From positions 51,886 through 115,885 of the forward strand of contig CAJMAC010000004.1 in NCBI GenBank assembly GCA_905211265.1: a stretch of 64,000 nt of DNA. The letters are read 5' to 3'. Source of the stretch: an uncultured Eubacteriales bacterium. Its GTDB lineage: Bacteria; Bacillota_I; Bacilli_A; RF39; UBA660. The notes below the pieces were generated by a model. It worked only from the letters and a program-made list of their open reading frames with translations, was not told the origin of the DNA and searched no databases. Shown in pieces: positions 35,700-44,916 of this stretch. The translations under genes were made by a program, and so were the position numbers. Numbering within the stretch: position 1 is the stretch's first letter; each line of letters begins with the position of its first letter.

Positions 35700-36920
35700 T
35701 TAGTCCTCTCTTTCTAGTGCCATGCTCATACAATGTGGACCTCCACGACCACGTGATAGTTCACAACTCGGTATTTCAATTACTTTTACACCATGTTTTC
35801 TTAATGTTTCATTTGTAACATAGTTTCTATCATATACTATTACTACTCCTGGTCTTACACATAAAGTATTAACACCATCACTCCATTGTTCACGTTCTGC
35901 GGCGATTCTTGCACCATTTCCACATTTAATTAATTCTACTTTTTTGATTTTTAAGTATTTTTCTAATACTTTATCAAGTGGACTATTAATTTCTTTAATT
36001 TTAATATCTCCATTTTTGTTTTGTGTTATTTCATATATTGTTGAGATATTCATTACATGAGAATGTACTGCAAATTTAGTATAGTCTACTCTTGTCATAA
36101 CTGTATCTAAGTGCATGAAACTTCTTTCATCTGGGATATCTATTGCAAGTATTGTTTTAAAGTTATTATTTTTATCTTTAAAGATTTCTCTTGCTAAGTT
36201 AGCAATTGCATCAGGTTCTGTTCTTTCTGAGATACCTATTGCTATTACTTTATCACTTAATACTTGAATATCTCCTCCTTCAATACTATATGATTCATAT
36301 CTATTATAATATAATTTAGTATTTTTATATTTTGGATGATATTTAAATATGTATTCTCCAAAGATTGTTTCACGACATCTTGTTATAGAAAACATTTTGT
36401 GTAATGATACTCCTGAACCAATTGTAGCAAATGGGTCTCTTGGGGCATATAGGTTTGGTAATGGGTCTAGTATCATTTTTCCAATATCTCTTGTAGCATA
36501 GAATCCAGTACTTTCTCTTAATTTTTTTAATTCTGTTATATCTATTCCTTCGATACATTTACTTACTAATTCTTTATTATCTTTGATATTATTTAAAAAT
36601 TCATAAACTATATCAAATACTTTTTTACTAGTTACTCCACCTTCAGTAATGAATTGTTTTATAAATTCTTTTCTTACTTTAACTGAAGTATCTAGAGCTT
36701 CTGCAGCAAGGTCTACTAGATAAACTACTTCTACTCCTTCATTTCTTAGAGCTTCAGCAAATTTGTCATGTTCTTCTTGTGCTATTTTTAAGTACGGTAT
36801 ATCATCAAATAATAATCTTTGTAATGTGTTTGGTGTTAGATTTTCGAATTCTTTTCCTGGTCTATGTAATAACACTGTTTTTAATGGTGCTATTTCACTA
36901 TAATTATTTATACTCTTCAT
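35700..36920 (-). CDS. arcA: Arginine deiminase, copy 2
   Basis: 406 residues, normal length. It hydrolyses arginine to citrulline and ammonia. Catalytic signatures are intact: EGGDIQVL near residue 215, HLDTVMTRVD near 270 and the nucleophile Cys in GRGGPHCMSMALERED at the C-terminus. It lies 11 bases after arcB copy 1 and 1 base before arcB copy 2, with GAGGTG upstream. The N-terminal 80 residues resemble copy 1, but the middle (about 95-160) differs clearly, so the duplication is not recent. Confidence 0.96.
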   Translation of the reverse strand: MKSINNYSEIAPLKTVLLHRPGKEFENLTPNTLQRLLFDDIPYLKIAQEEHDKFAEALRNEGVEVVYLVDLAAEALDTSVKVRKEFIKQFITEGGVTSKKVFDIVYEFLNNIKDNKELVSKCIEGIDITELKKLRESTGFYATRDIGKMILDPLPNLYAPRDPFATIGSGVSLHKMFSITRCRETIFGEYIFKYHPKYKNTKLYYNRYESYSIEGGDIQVLSDKVIAIGISERTEPDAIANLAREIFKDKNNNFKTILAIDIPDERSFMHLDTVMTRVDYTKFAVHSHVMNISTIYEITQNKNGDIKIKEINSPLDKVLEKYLKIKKVELIKCGNGARIAAEREQWSDGVNTLCVRPGVVIVYDRNYVTNETLRKHGVKVIEIPSCELSRGRGGPHCMSMALERED

Positions 36921-36931
36921 TATTCACCTCT

Positions 36932-37927
36932 TTATTCTTCATCACATAATGTTGCATACATTACTGCTTTTATTGTATGCATTCTATTACCTGCTTCCTC
37001 GAAGACAACTGAATGTTTACTTTCAAAAACTTCATTTGTTACTTCCATTTCAGGTATTCCATATTTTTCATAAATATCTTTGGCAATTGTGGTATTTGTA
37101 TCATGGAATGATGGTAAGGCATGCATAAATATTACATCTTCTTTGGCACTTTTAATTATATCCATATTTACTTGATATGGCTTTAATAAATTAATTCTTT
37201 TCTCCCATAGTTCTTCTGGTTCTCCCATTGATACCCATACATCAGCATATATGGCATCACTTGATTTTACTCCTTCTTTGATATCATCAGTTAGAGTTAT
37301 TGTTGAACCATTTTCTTTGGCAATTAATTTACAAGTGTTAACTAAATCTTCATTTGGCCATAATTCTTTTGGACCACATGCTACAAAGTTAACTCCTAAT
37401 TTTGCACTTGCTACCATTAATGAATTTCCAGCATTATTTCTTGCATCTCCCACAAAGGTTAATGTTAATCCATTTAAATGTCCAAATACTTCTTCCATTG
37501 TTAAAAAGTCTGCTAACATTTGTGTTGGATGAAATTCATCTGTTAATCCATTCCATACTGGTACATCAGAATATTTTGCTATTTCTTCAACTATTTGTTG
37601 ACTAAATCCTCTATATTCGATTCCATCATATATTTTTGATAATACTCTTGCAGTATCTGCAATACTTTCTTTCTTTCCCATTTGACTGCCAGTAGGACCT
37701 AGATATGTGCAATGCATACCTAAGTCATAGCTAGCTACTTCAAATGAGCATCTTGTTCTAGTAGAATCTTTTTCAAATAATAATGCTACATTTTTGCCTT
37801 TTAAATATTCGTGAGGTATTCCTTTTTTCTTCATATCTTTAAAATTTCTTGATAGGTCTAGTAAATATCTTATTTCTTCACTGGAAAAATCTAGTAATTT
37901 CAAAAAGTCTCTACCTTGTAAATTCAT
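36932..37927 (-). CDS. arcB: Ornithine carbamoyltransferase, copy 1, with HALP variant motif
   Basis: 331 residues. The carbamoyl phosphate motif STRTRCS, the HPTQ motif and the SMG loop (DVWVSMGEP) are conserved. The usual HCLP motif reads His-Ala-Leu-Pro (HALPSFHD near residue 272): the codon is GCC at the position where copy 2 has Cys. In E. coli OTC this Cys helps bind ornithine and tunes its pKa, so kinetics or substrate preference could differ. It is preceded by arcA copy 1 with one base between. Activity remains plausible because all other motifs are intact. Confidence 0.94.
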   Translation of the reverse strand: MNLQGRDFLKLLDFSSEEIRYLLDLSRNFKDMKKKGIPHEYLKGKNVALLFEKDSTRTRCSFEVASYDLGMHCTYLGPTGSQMGKKESIADTARVLSKIYDGIEYRGFSQQIVEEIAKYSDVPVWNGLTDEFHPTQMLADFLTMEEVFGHLNGLTLTFVGDARNNAGNSLMVASAKLGVNFVACGPKELWPNEDLVNTCKLIAKENGSTITLTDDIKEGVKSSDAIYADVWVSMGEPEELWEKRINLLKPYQVNMDIIKSAKEDVIFMHALPSFHDTNTTIAKDIYEKYGIPEMEVTNEVFESKHSVVFEEAGNRMHTIKAVMYATLCDEE

Positions 37928-37928
37928 A

Positions 37929-39155
37929 TTAGTCCTCTCTTATAAGTGGCATACTCATACATCTTGGACCACCACGGCCACGAGATAATTCAGCACTATT
38001 CATTTCATATACTTTTATGCCATATGCTCTTAATATTTCGTTAGTAATATTATTTCTATTGTATACTACTACTACTCCTGGAGCAATACATAGAGTATTT
38101 GTACCATCATTCCATTGTTCACGTTCAGATGCTATTTTATCTCCTCCAGCACATGGGATTAATGTTACATCTATTTTTAAATACTCTTCAAGTATTTTTT
38201 CTAGACTTCCTCTTTTTTGTTTTACTTTAACATCATCTTCGTTTTCTCCTCTTGTTATTTCATATACTTCAAGAGAATTCATTATTCCTGGATGATATGT
38301 AAATTTGTCAACATCTATTTGAGTAAATACTGTGTCTAAATGCATAAATGCACGACATTCTGGTATTTTGAATGCAAGTATTGTATCAATCTTACAATTT
38401 TCTGATTTGAACATGTTTTTAGCAAGTAAATCTATTGCTTCTGCACTTGTTCTTTGAGAAATACCAATTGCTAGTAAATGCTCATTTAAGTTTAGAACAT
38501 CTCCACCTTCGATTGAGAATGGGTTTTCTCTACTATAAAATTTTTCTACTTTATCAATATATTTTGGATGGTAGTTAAATATATATTCTGCATAAATTGT
38601 TTCTCTACTTCTTGTTACAGAATACATTTTATTTAATACTACTCCATCTCCTACTGATGCAAATGGGTCACGAGTAAAGTAAAGGTTAGGCATTGGTTCT
38701 GCTAAGAATTTTCCTTCCTCACTTACTAAATCGACTAAAGAATTTTCAATATCTTTTTTTCTTCTTCCTAATTCTTTTACTTTGATTCCTTCCATTGTTT
38801 TTAGTACTAATTCTAAATTATCTGTAAAACTATTTAGATAATCAAATAATAAATCCTTATACATTGGAGTTCTTACTCCTGCTTCATAAATAAATTGTCT
38901 TATGAAACTTGGTCTAATTTGTGGATTTGCATCTAATGTTTCAGCCATTAGGTTTTCTAGATATACTACTTTTATTCCATTATCTCTAAGTATTTGAACA
39001 AATTCATCATGTTCTGCTTGAGCATCTTTTAGATATGGAATATCATCAAATAATAATCTTCCTAATGTATCTGGTGTTAGATTCAATAATTCCTTTCCTG
39101 GTCTATGTACTAAGACCTCTTTTAATGGTTTAATTTCACTTGTTACGTGTATCAC
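37929..39155 (-). CDS. arcA: Arginine deiminase, copy 1
   Basis: 408 residues. Catalytic motifs are intact: EGGDVLNL near residue 217, HLDTVFTQID near 272 and GRGGPRCMSMPLIRED with the nucleophile Cys at the end. The start is a GTG at 39155, preceded by AGGAGGAGG. It is the first gene of the transcript arcA-arcB-arcA-arcB-yfcC, with a near-consensus promoter directly upstream. No clear ARG box or CRP-type site was recognised there. Confidence 0.96.
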   Translation of the reverse strand: MIHVTSEIKPLKEVLVHRPGKELLNLTPDTLGRLLFDDIPYLKDAQAEHDEFVQILRDNGIKVVYLENLMAETLDANPQIRPSFIRQFIYEAGVRTPMYKDLLFDYLNSFTDNLELVLKTMEGIKVKELGRRKKDIENSLVDLVSEEGKFLAEPMPNLYFTRDPFASVGDGVVLNKMYSVTRSRETIYAEYIFNYHPKYIDKVEKFYSRENPFSIEGGDVLNLNEHLLAIGISQRTSAEAIDLLAKNMFKSENCKIDTILAFKIPECRAFMHLDTVFTQIDVDKFTYHPGIMNSLEVYEITRGENEDDVKVKQKRGSLEKILEEYLKIDVTLIPCAGGDKIASEREQWNDGTNTLCIAPGVVVVYNRNNITNEILRAYGIKVYEMNSAELSRGRGGPRCMSMPLIRED

Positions 39156-39179
39156 ACTTATCCTCCTCCTATTATATTA

Positions 39180-39208
39180 ATTATATAATTTTTTTGATTT
39201 TATTTCAA
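39180..39208 (-). promoter_or_regulatory. Promoter of the tandem arc operon
   Basis: TTGAAA (39208-39203), a 17-base spacer and TATAAT (39185-39180) lie on the minus strand, 25 bases before the GTG start of arcA copy 1. A second TATAAT lies at 39176-39171. Confidence 0.6.
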
Positions 39209-39221
39209 TACATATTTTAAT

Positions 39222-39947
39222 TTATTTTGTTTTTATTAAAAAATCTTTTATGTCTTGATTATCTTTATTATTGAAAAACTCTTCTTTTGGTCCATCAAAT
39301 ATGATTTTACCCTCTTTTATGAATAATATTCTTGTTGCCACTTCCTTTACAAAGTTTAACTCATGACTAACTATCATCATATTCATACCGGTAGTAGCTA
39401 TTTTTTTAATTAATTCTAATACTTCTCTTGTCATTTGTGGATCTAATGAACTTGTTGGTTCATCAAATAGTAATAATTTTGGTTCCATCATTAATGCTCT
39501 TACAATGGCAACCCTTTGTTGTTCTCCCCCTGATAAATTTATTGGTTTTTCATTTTCTTTAGTTAATAGTCCTATATCATTTAATAATTTTTCTCCTTTT
39601 TTATAGGCTTTTTCTTTGGTTAATAATCCTAGTTTTATAGGTACTAAGGTTATATTTTCAATTACTGTTAAATGAGAAAAAAGATTAAATTGTTGAAATA
39701 CCATACCAACATTCATTCTATATTTATTTATATCTATATTTTTTTTCATTATGTTGTATTTATCATATTTGATTATTCCAGATGTTGGTGGATCAATCAT
39801 ATTTATACATCTAAGCAGTGTTGATTTACCACTACCTGAGGGGCCTACGATTGCTATTATTTCCTTATCATGTACTTCAAAAGAAATATTTTTTAACACT
39901 TCTTTTTTCCCAAATTTTTTATTTATATTTTCTAACTTTAATAACAT
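39222..39947 (-). CDS. Polar amino acid ABC transporter ATP-binding protein
   Basis: 241 residues. GlnQ/ArtP-type ATPase with Walker A GPSGSGKST near residue 35, signature LSGGEQQR near 140, Walker B LLLFDEPTSSLD near 161 and switch His in IVSHELN. It energises the permease encoded one base upstream. The location beside the arc operon suggests arginine (or another basic amino acid) import, but the substrate cannot be read from the ATPase. Confidence 0.92.
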   Translation of the reverse strand: MLLKLENINKKFGKKEVLKNISFEVHDKEIIAIVGPSGSGKSTLLRCINMIDPPTSGIIKYDKYNIMKKNIDINKYRMNVGMVFQQFNLFSHLTVIENITLVPIKLGLLTKEKAYKKGEKLLNDIGLLTKENEKPINLSGGEQQRVAIVRALMMEPKLLLFDEPTSSLDPQMTREVLELIKKIATTGMNMMIVSHELNFVKEVATRILFIKEGKIIFDGPKEEFFNNKDNQDIKDFLIKTK

Positions 39948-39948
39948 G

Positions 39949-40656
39949 TTATAACTTCCTTTCCATTAATTTTACTAACTTTGAAAGTCCTAATGTCATT
40001 ATTAGATATATTATTGCTACAATTATTAATGGTACAAAATATTCATATGTACGAGAAGCAATAATATCTGATGCTTTAGTTAAATCCATTATTCCAATAT
40101 AACCTGCAACAGAAGTTTCTTTTAGCAACGTTATGAATTCATTACCCAATGCTGGTAATATATTTTTTATTGCTTGAGGCATAATTACATAAATCATACT
40201 TTTTGAATAATTAAATCCTAATGAACGAGAAGCTTCCATTTGACCTTTACCTATTGAATTTATTCCAGACTTTATTATTTCTGATACATATGCTGCAGAA
40301 TTTAATCCAAATGCTATTATTCCTATGATAATACCATTTACTTCTACACTTTTAAATATTACATAATAGATTATCATTAATTGTAATAAAGCTGGTGTTC
40401 CTCTTATTATGCTTACATAAGTTTTACAAAGAAAATTTAAAACAGGTAGTTTTTTATTTTTTTCATAATTATCTTCTACTACGGCGATTAATATACCTAA
40501 TATAGTTCCTATAATTGTAGCAAAGAATGCCATTATTATAGTACTTTTTAATCCTTCAAGAATATATTTATATCTATCTTGGTATATTAATGAATTATAT
40601 AAACTATCTTTTATGCTATATAAACTATCTTTTATGCTATATAAGATATTATCCAT
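39949..40656 (-). CDS. Polar amino acid ABC transporter permease
   Basis: 235 residues with four to five membrane segments. The permease signature is EASRSLGFNYSKSMIYVIMPQAIKNILPALGNEF-like near residues 140-175 (EASRSLGF and LPALGNEFI seen). The N-terminus carries an exact 7-residue duplication (YSIKDSL twice) encoded by a 21-bp tandem repeat at 40596-40637. It lies between the ATPase and binding-protein genes, 1 and 12 bases apart, so all three are cotranscribed. Confidence 0.92.
   Translation of the reverse strand: MDNILYSIKDSLYSIKDSLYNSLIYQDRYKYILEGLKSTIIMAFFATIIGTILGILIAVVEDNYEKNKKLPVLNFLCKTYVSIIRGTPALLQLMIIYYVIFKSVEVNGIIIGIIAFGLNSAAYVSEIIKSGINSIGKGQMEASRSLGFNYSKSMIYVIMPQAIKNILPALGNEFITLLKETSVAGYIGIMDLTKASDIIASRTYEYFVPLIIVAIIYLIMTLGLSKLVKLMERKL
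40596..40637. repeat. Perfect 21-bp tandem duplication in the permease N-terminus
   Basis: Two exact copies (40596-40616 and 40617-40637) and the first seven bases of a third. The frame is kept because 21 is a multiple of three, so each unit adds the heptapeptide YSIKDSL. It is a candidate for copy-number change by slippage. Confidence 0.9.
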
Positions 40657-40668
40657 GTTATACTCCTT

Positions 40669-41397
40669 TTATTTTGAGTATTTTACTATATACTCATCTA
40701 TTTTATTTTCACTCATTAACTTATTTAAAACATTATTTATAGTACTTAATAATTCTGTATTTCCTTTTTTTACTGCAATTCCATAAGAATCTTCAGAGAT
40801 AGAACCTTCTAATATTTTTAATTCATTACTACTTGCTACTATTTGTTCAGCTGGTAATTTATCCATAACTATTAAATCTATTTTATCTGATTTTAAGTCC
40901 TCAACCATTGATAGGTATTTCTTTTGCCTTACTAATTCAGTGTTTGGATAGTTTTCTGATAGATATAAGTCTGCTACGCTTCCTAATTGTACTGCTATTT
41001 TTTTATCATAAATATTATTTATTGAATTAATACTACTATTTTTCTTTACTATTACTACTTGTCTTGATGTTGTGTATTGTATTGAAAAGTCTACTTCTTT
41101 TAATCTTTCTTCGGTTATTGACATTCCTGCTAAAGCAAAATCTGCTTTTCCACTTTTTAATTCATTAATTATGGAATCAAAGGCAATATCTTTTACTATT
41201 AGTTTTTTACCTAAAGCATTTGCTATTTCATTTGCTATTTCTATGTCTACTCCTACTATTTCTCCATTTTCATAATACTCATATGGAGCAAATCCAGCTT
41301 CTGTTGCCATAACTATTTCGTTATCATTTTTCTTGCTACATCCTGTTAATGCTAATGTTGTAATTAATAATGCTATTACTATTATTGTTTTCTTCAT
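40669..41397 (-). CDS. Amino acid-binding lipoprotein of ABC transporter
   Basis: 242 residues. The signal peptide ends in lipobox LALTGC, so it is tethered outside the membrane. The SBP_bac_3 fold is seen in MATEAGFAPYEYYENGEIVGVDIEIANEIA near residues 30-58 (quoted in parts: ATEAGFAPYEY and GVDIEIANEIA), DFALAGMSITEERLKEVDFS near 88 and AVQLGSVADLY near 135. It captures polar or basic amino acids. Context beside the arc genes favours arginine, which is inference. It is first in the ABC operon, with its own promoter. Confidence 0.92.
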   Translation of the reverse strand: MKKTIIVIALLITTLALTGCSKKNDNEIVMATEAGFAPYEYYENGEIVGVDIEIANEIANALGKKLIVKDIAFDSIINELKSGKADFALAGMSITEERLKEVDFSIQYTTSRQVVIVKKNSSINSINNIYDKKIAVQLGSVADLYLSENYPNTELVRQKKYLSMVEDLKSDKIDLIVMDKLPAEQIVASSNELKILEGSISEDSYGIAVKKGNTELLSTINNVLNKLMSENKIDEYIVKYSK

Positions 41398-41421
41398 TTC
41401 ATATCCTCTACTTTCTATTTA

Positions 41422-41450
41422 ATTTTATCATAAAATGTTAAGTCATGCAA
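41422..41450 (-). promoter_or_regulatory. Promoter of the amino acid ABC operon
   Basis: TTGCAT (41450-41445), a 17-base spacer and TAAAAT (41427-41422) lie on the minus strand, about 25 bases before the binding-protein start. Confidence 0.5.
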
Positions 41451-41461
41451 TAAGATACGAG

Positions 41462-41494
41462 AAAAAAAGCCAAGAAATAAATCAAGGCTTTTGT
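41462..41494 (-). terminator. Terminator after the second YfcC-type gene
   Basis: On the minus strand AAAAGCC and GGCTTTT enclose a 14-base loop and are followed by a run of seven T. It separates the carrier gene at 41497-42927 from the ABC operon promoter. Confidence 0.8.
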
Positions 41495-41496
41495 TA

Positions 41497-42927
41497 CTAT
41501 ATTAATGCAATTATTAATACAACTGCAATTATTAGTATAAATAATGCTAAAATAAATCTCCAAATGTATTTTAACCATGTAGTATATGGAACATCTAAAT
41601 AAGATAATGCAAATATTAACATTAAACTTGTTGGTCCAACAATACTGATTAATCCATATAATGATTGGAATGATAAGGCAAGTGGAGCTAGCATAGTTTC
41701 ATCTGATACTGCTTTTAATACTGGAGTAAATACTCCTGCTACTGCGTAGTATAAATCAACATGAAGTAGGCTACCAAACATATTAATTAATGTTGCTACT
41801 GCAAAGTTAATATCGCCATTTTTACTAGCATTAGTAATTAATGTTTCAATGAAACCATTATTATATGTACATACTAATACTGTAAATGCTACCATAAGTA
41901 ACATTGCTGTTGGTAGCATTTTCTTTGCACCTTCAACCATGCCATCTAGCATATCATCAAATTTAACTTTATAAACAAATTTGATAATTAATAATGCTAT
42001 TAACATAATTACCATAAGCATCATATAACTTCCTAATTCTCCCCAAGAACCAAATGCTGGGAATATACTTGAAATTATATTTGTGAATATTGTGAAGTCC
42101 TTAATATTTAATCCTGTTACACTTTCATGGAATTTAGTAAATACTTCAATTTTAAATAGTGAATTCCATGGTACTAATCCTAATACTAATAGTACAAATA
42201 ATACTGATAGTACTGTAACAAGTGGCCATGTTTTAATATCTTTATAATTACCTTTTACTTCTGTAATTAAGATATCTCCACTATTATCATTTAATTCATA
42301 TTTTACTTTTTTAGCTTCTACATTATCAATATGTTTTTTAACAAACATAATTAATAATCCTATTCCTAAAAGAAGTATTAATAAGTGTGGTAATAGATTA
42401 GTAAAATCATCTATTCCTACGAATCTTTCAAATGTTGTTAATGTATAAGAATATGCATTTGGATCTCTGAATGTTACAAATAATCCTCCAACAAATCCTA
42501 CTAATATTGCTACAACAGTTGAAGATATTGCTACTAGTTTATCATAACCTAATAGTAATATAATTGATATTACAAATGGTACGAATACCAAAAGTGGTAA
42601 TGTTAAACCAGTTAATGATGCTACTACTGCAAATACTATTATTGTAGTAAAGATAAATTTTTTACTTGCAGGTTTTGCTTTTTTAACTATACTATCTAAT
42701 AGTTTTTTATAAGCACCTGTTTTATTTAGTACTCCATAGAATGCACCAATAATAATCATAAATACTACTGTATCAAAGAAATAGTAATATGATTGAATGT
42801 AATTAGTTATAATATCACCAAATGGTAAATAACTAACTGCTCCTGCTCTTGCTGGGATAAAGTATGTTAATACTAATACTAATAATAATACAATTCCCAT
42901 TGTTTTAAGTAAACTGTGTTTTTTCAT
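41497..42927 (-). CDS. Second YfcC/DcuC-superfamily carrier
   Basis: 476 residues with about 12 hydrophobic segments. It aligns in layout with the first carrier of the island (N-terminal FIPARAGAVSYLPFGDI, then a FFDTVVFMIIIGAFYGVLNKT segment and a C-terminal VGPTSLMLIFALSYLDVPYTTWLKY), but the sequences differ widely. The substrate is unknown; amino acid or dicarboxylate exchange is likely from the family. It stands alone, with an extended -10 (TGGTATAAT) about 20 bases upstream and its own terminator. Confidence 0.75.
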   Translation of the reverse strand: MKKHSLLKTMGIVLLLVLVLTYFIPARAGAVSYLPFGDIITNYIQSYYYFFDTVVFMIIIGAFYGVLNKTGAYKKLLDSIVKKAKPASKKFIFTTIIVFAVVASLTGLTLPLLVFVPFVISIILLLGYDKLVAISSTVVAILVGFVGGLFVTFRDPNAYSYTLTTFERFVGIDDFTNLLPHLLILLLGIGLLIMFVKKHIDNVEAKKVKYELNDNSGDILITEVKGNYKDIKTWPLVTVLSVLFVLLVLGLVPWNSLFKIEVFTKFHESVTGLNIKDFTIFTNIISSIFPAFGSWGELGSYMMLMVIMLIALLIIKFVYKVKFDDMLDGMVEGAKKMLPTAMLLMVAFTVLVCTYNNGFIETLITNASKNGDINFAVATLINMFGSLLHVDLYYAVAGVFTPVLKAVSDETMLAPLALSFQSLYGLISIVGPTSLMLIFALSYLDVPYTTWLKYIWRFILALFILIIAVVLIIALI

Positions 42928-43010
42928 TTTATGACCTCCTACTAATGATTATACCACAAAATATGGTAATTTCACTATTATTTACTTGTTGTTAACTTTT
43001 TTAGATGTTT

Positions 43011-44915
43011 TTAATATAATTTTGCTCCTGCTGGAATATGTTCATCAACCATAATAAGATGAAGTTCTTCTTCTTCTGAGTCTTTAAGATTATTTACTGC
43101 TGAAAGTAACATACCACATGAGTCAATTCCCATCATTGGTCGTGGTGGAAGGTTGGTAATTGCAATAAGTGTCTTTCCAACAAGTTCTTCTGGTTCATAG
43201 TATGCATGAATACCAGAAAGTATTATTCTATCAACTCCTGTTCCATCATCAAGAGTAAATTGTAAAAGTTTTTTGCTTTTTGGTACTGCAATACATTCTT
43301 TTACTTTTACTGCTCTAAAATCTGACTTTGAAAATGTATCAAAATCAACTGTTTCTTCAAATAAAGGTTCAATCTTAACATTTGAAAAATCTATTTTTTT
43401 AGTTATTGGTTGTTCATAGTTTTCGTAAGTATTACTACCAAAATCTCTTTTTTGTTTATTTTTCATTTGTGGGAATAAAACTACATCTCTTATTGATGGT
43501 TGATTATATATTATCATCATTAATCTATCTATTCCAAATCCTAATCCTGAAATTGGTGGCATACCTTGTTCCATCGCTTGTAAGAAACTTTCATCTAATT
43601 CCATAGTTTCATCGTCACCTTGTGCTTTTGCTTTTAATTGATCTTCAAAATTAGATCTTTGGATAAATGGATTTACTAACTCTGAATATGCCTTACATAA
43701 TTCAGTTCCACATACTAATACTTGGAATACATCAATTAATCTATTATCTTTATCATTTCTTCTGGCAAGTGGTATTAATACTGCTGGATAATTATATATA
43801 ATTGTAGGTTCTATAATATGTTCTCTTATTAATTTTTTGTATGAGAAATCAATTATTTGACTAAGTGATTTATAATCTGTTAAATCTTCATAAGTAAATA
43901 AATGTTTTTCTACTATTTTATCTTTTAATTCTTGTGGATCATTTATACTTAAAAAGTCAAATCCTAATACTTTTGTTAATTCTTCAACATAGTTAATTCT
44001 ATTCCAATTTTCTTTGCCAAAGTCAATTACATTTCCTTGATATTCAATAACTGTTGTACCTTTTAATTCTATAAGTAGACTTTTAATAAAATTTTGATAG
44101 AATCTTATATTATCTTCAAAATTCCAATATGAAGCATACCATTCTACTTGAGTAAATTCTTGTAAATGTTCTGTATCCATTCCTTCATTTCTAAAACATT
44201 TTGCTACTTCATATACTCTATCAAATCCTCCGGCAATACATTGTTTTAAGTATGTTTCTGGTGCTATTCTTAAATTACAATCCATATCTAGGGCATTATG
44301 ATGTGTATAGAATGGTTTTGCACTTGCACCACATACAGCATTTTGTAATATTGGTGTTTCTACTTCAAGGAATCCGTTTTCTCCTAAAAATTTATGAATA
44401 AAAGCATATAATTTGCTTCTTCCTACGAATACTTCTCTTGACTCGGCATTCATAATTAAATCTACATATCTTTGACGATATTTTAATTCTGTATCTGTTA
44501 ATCCATGAAATTTTTCAGGAAGTGGTCTTAATGCTTTTCCTAAGAATTCAAAACATGATACTCTTAGAGTTTTTTCGCCTGTTTGAGTAGTAAATATTTC
44601 TCCTTCTGCGCCAATGAAATCACCAGTATCTATCTGTTTTTTAAAGAATTCATAATTACTTTCTCCAACCATATCTATTTTAATTTCTAATTGCATATCT
44701 GCTTCTATATCTCTAATACGAACAAAACTTAATTTACCCATTTTACGCATAAATACTATTCTTCCTGCAATTCTTACATCTTTTGTACCATCTTCAAGTA
44801 ATCTTGCTTCTTTTAGTCTATGTGTTCTTTCATATTTTTCTGGATATGGATTACATGTTTCTCTTATTTTATCTAACTTTTCTATTCTTACTAATTCTTG
44901 TTCTGTTCTTTCCAT
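43011..44915 (-). CDS. lysS: Lysyl-tRNA synthetase with C-terminal EMAP-type tRNA-binding domain
   Basis: 634 residues, about 130 more than a usual bacterial class II LysRS. Residues 1-500 are a complete enzyme: OB-fold anticodon domain (VRIAGRIVFMRKMGKLSFVRIRD region near 47-70), motif 2 FRNEGMDTEHLQEFTQ near 240 and motif 3 GLGFGIDRLMM near 455. Residues about 525-634 form an extra OB-type tRNA-binding domain (SDFRAVKVKECI, LSGIHAYYEPEELVGKTL, PRPMMGIDSCGMLLSA), as found at the end of many MetRS or in free CsaA-like proteins. It is one base downstream of an RDD protein gene. Confidence 0.95.
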   Translation of the reverse strand: MERTEQELVRIEKLDKIRETCNPYPEKYERTHRLKEARLLEDGTKDVRIAGRIVFMRKMGKLSFVRIRDIEADMQLEIKIDMVGESNYEFFKKQIDTGDFIGAEGEIFTTQTGEKTLRVSCFEFLGKALRPLPEKFHGLTDTELKYRQRYVDLIMNAESREVFVGRSKLYAFIHKFLGENGFLEVETPILQNAVCGASAKPFYTHHNALDMDCNLRIAPETYLKQCIAGGFDRVYEVAKCFRNEGMDTEHLQEFTQVEWYASYWNFEDNIRFYQNFIKSLLIELKGTTVIEYQGNVIDFGKENWNRINYVEELTKVLGFDFLSINDPQELKDKIVEKHLFTYEDLTDYKSLSQIIDFSYKKLIREHIIEPTIIYNYPAVLIPLARRNDKDNRLIDVFQVLVCGTELCKAYSELVNPFIQRSNFEDQLKAKAQGDDETMELDESFLQAMEQGMPPISGLGFGIDRLMMIIYNQPSIRDVVLFPQMKNKQKRDFGSNTYENYEQPITKKIDFSNVKIEPLFEETVDFDTFSKSDFRAVKVKECIAVPKSKKLLQFTLDDGTGVDRIILSGIHAYYEPEELVGKTLIAITNLPPRPMMGIDSCGMLLSAVNNLKDSEEEELHLIMVDEHIPAGAKLY

Positions 44916-44916
44916 T

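Noticed and set aside
34688..39155. Possibility that the two arcA-arcB pairs are an assembly duplication
   Set aside because: The copies differ in most codons, in length and at an active-site residue, so they are true paralogues.
38225..39221. ArgR box upstream of the arc operon
   Set aside because: The promoter region is AT-rich, and weak partial matches to the ARG box were no better than expected in such sequence.
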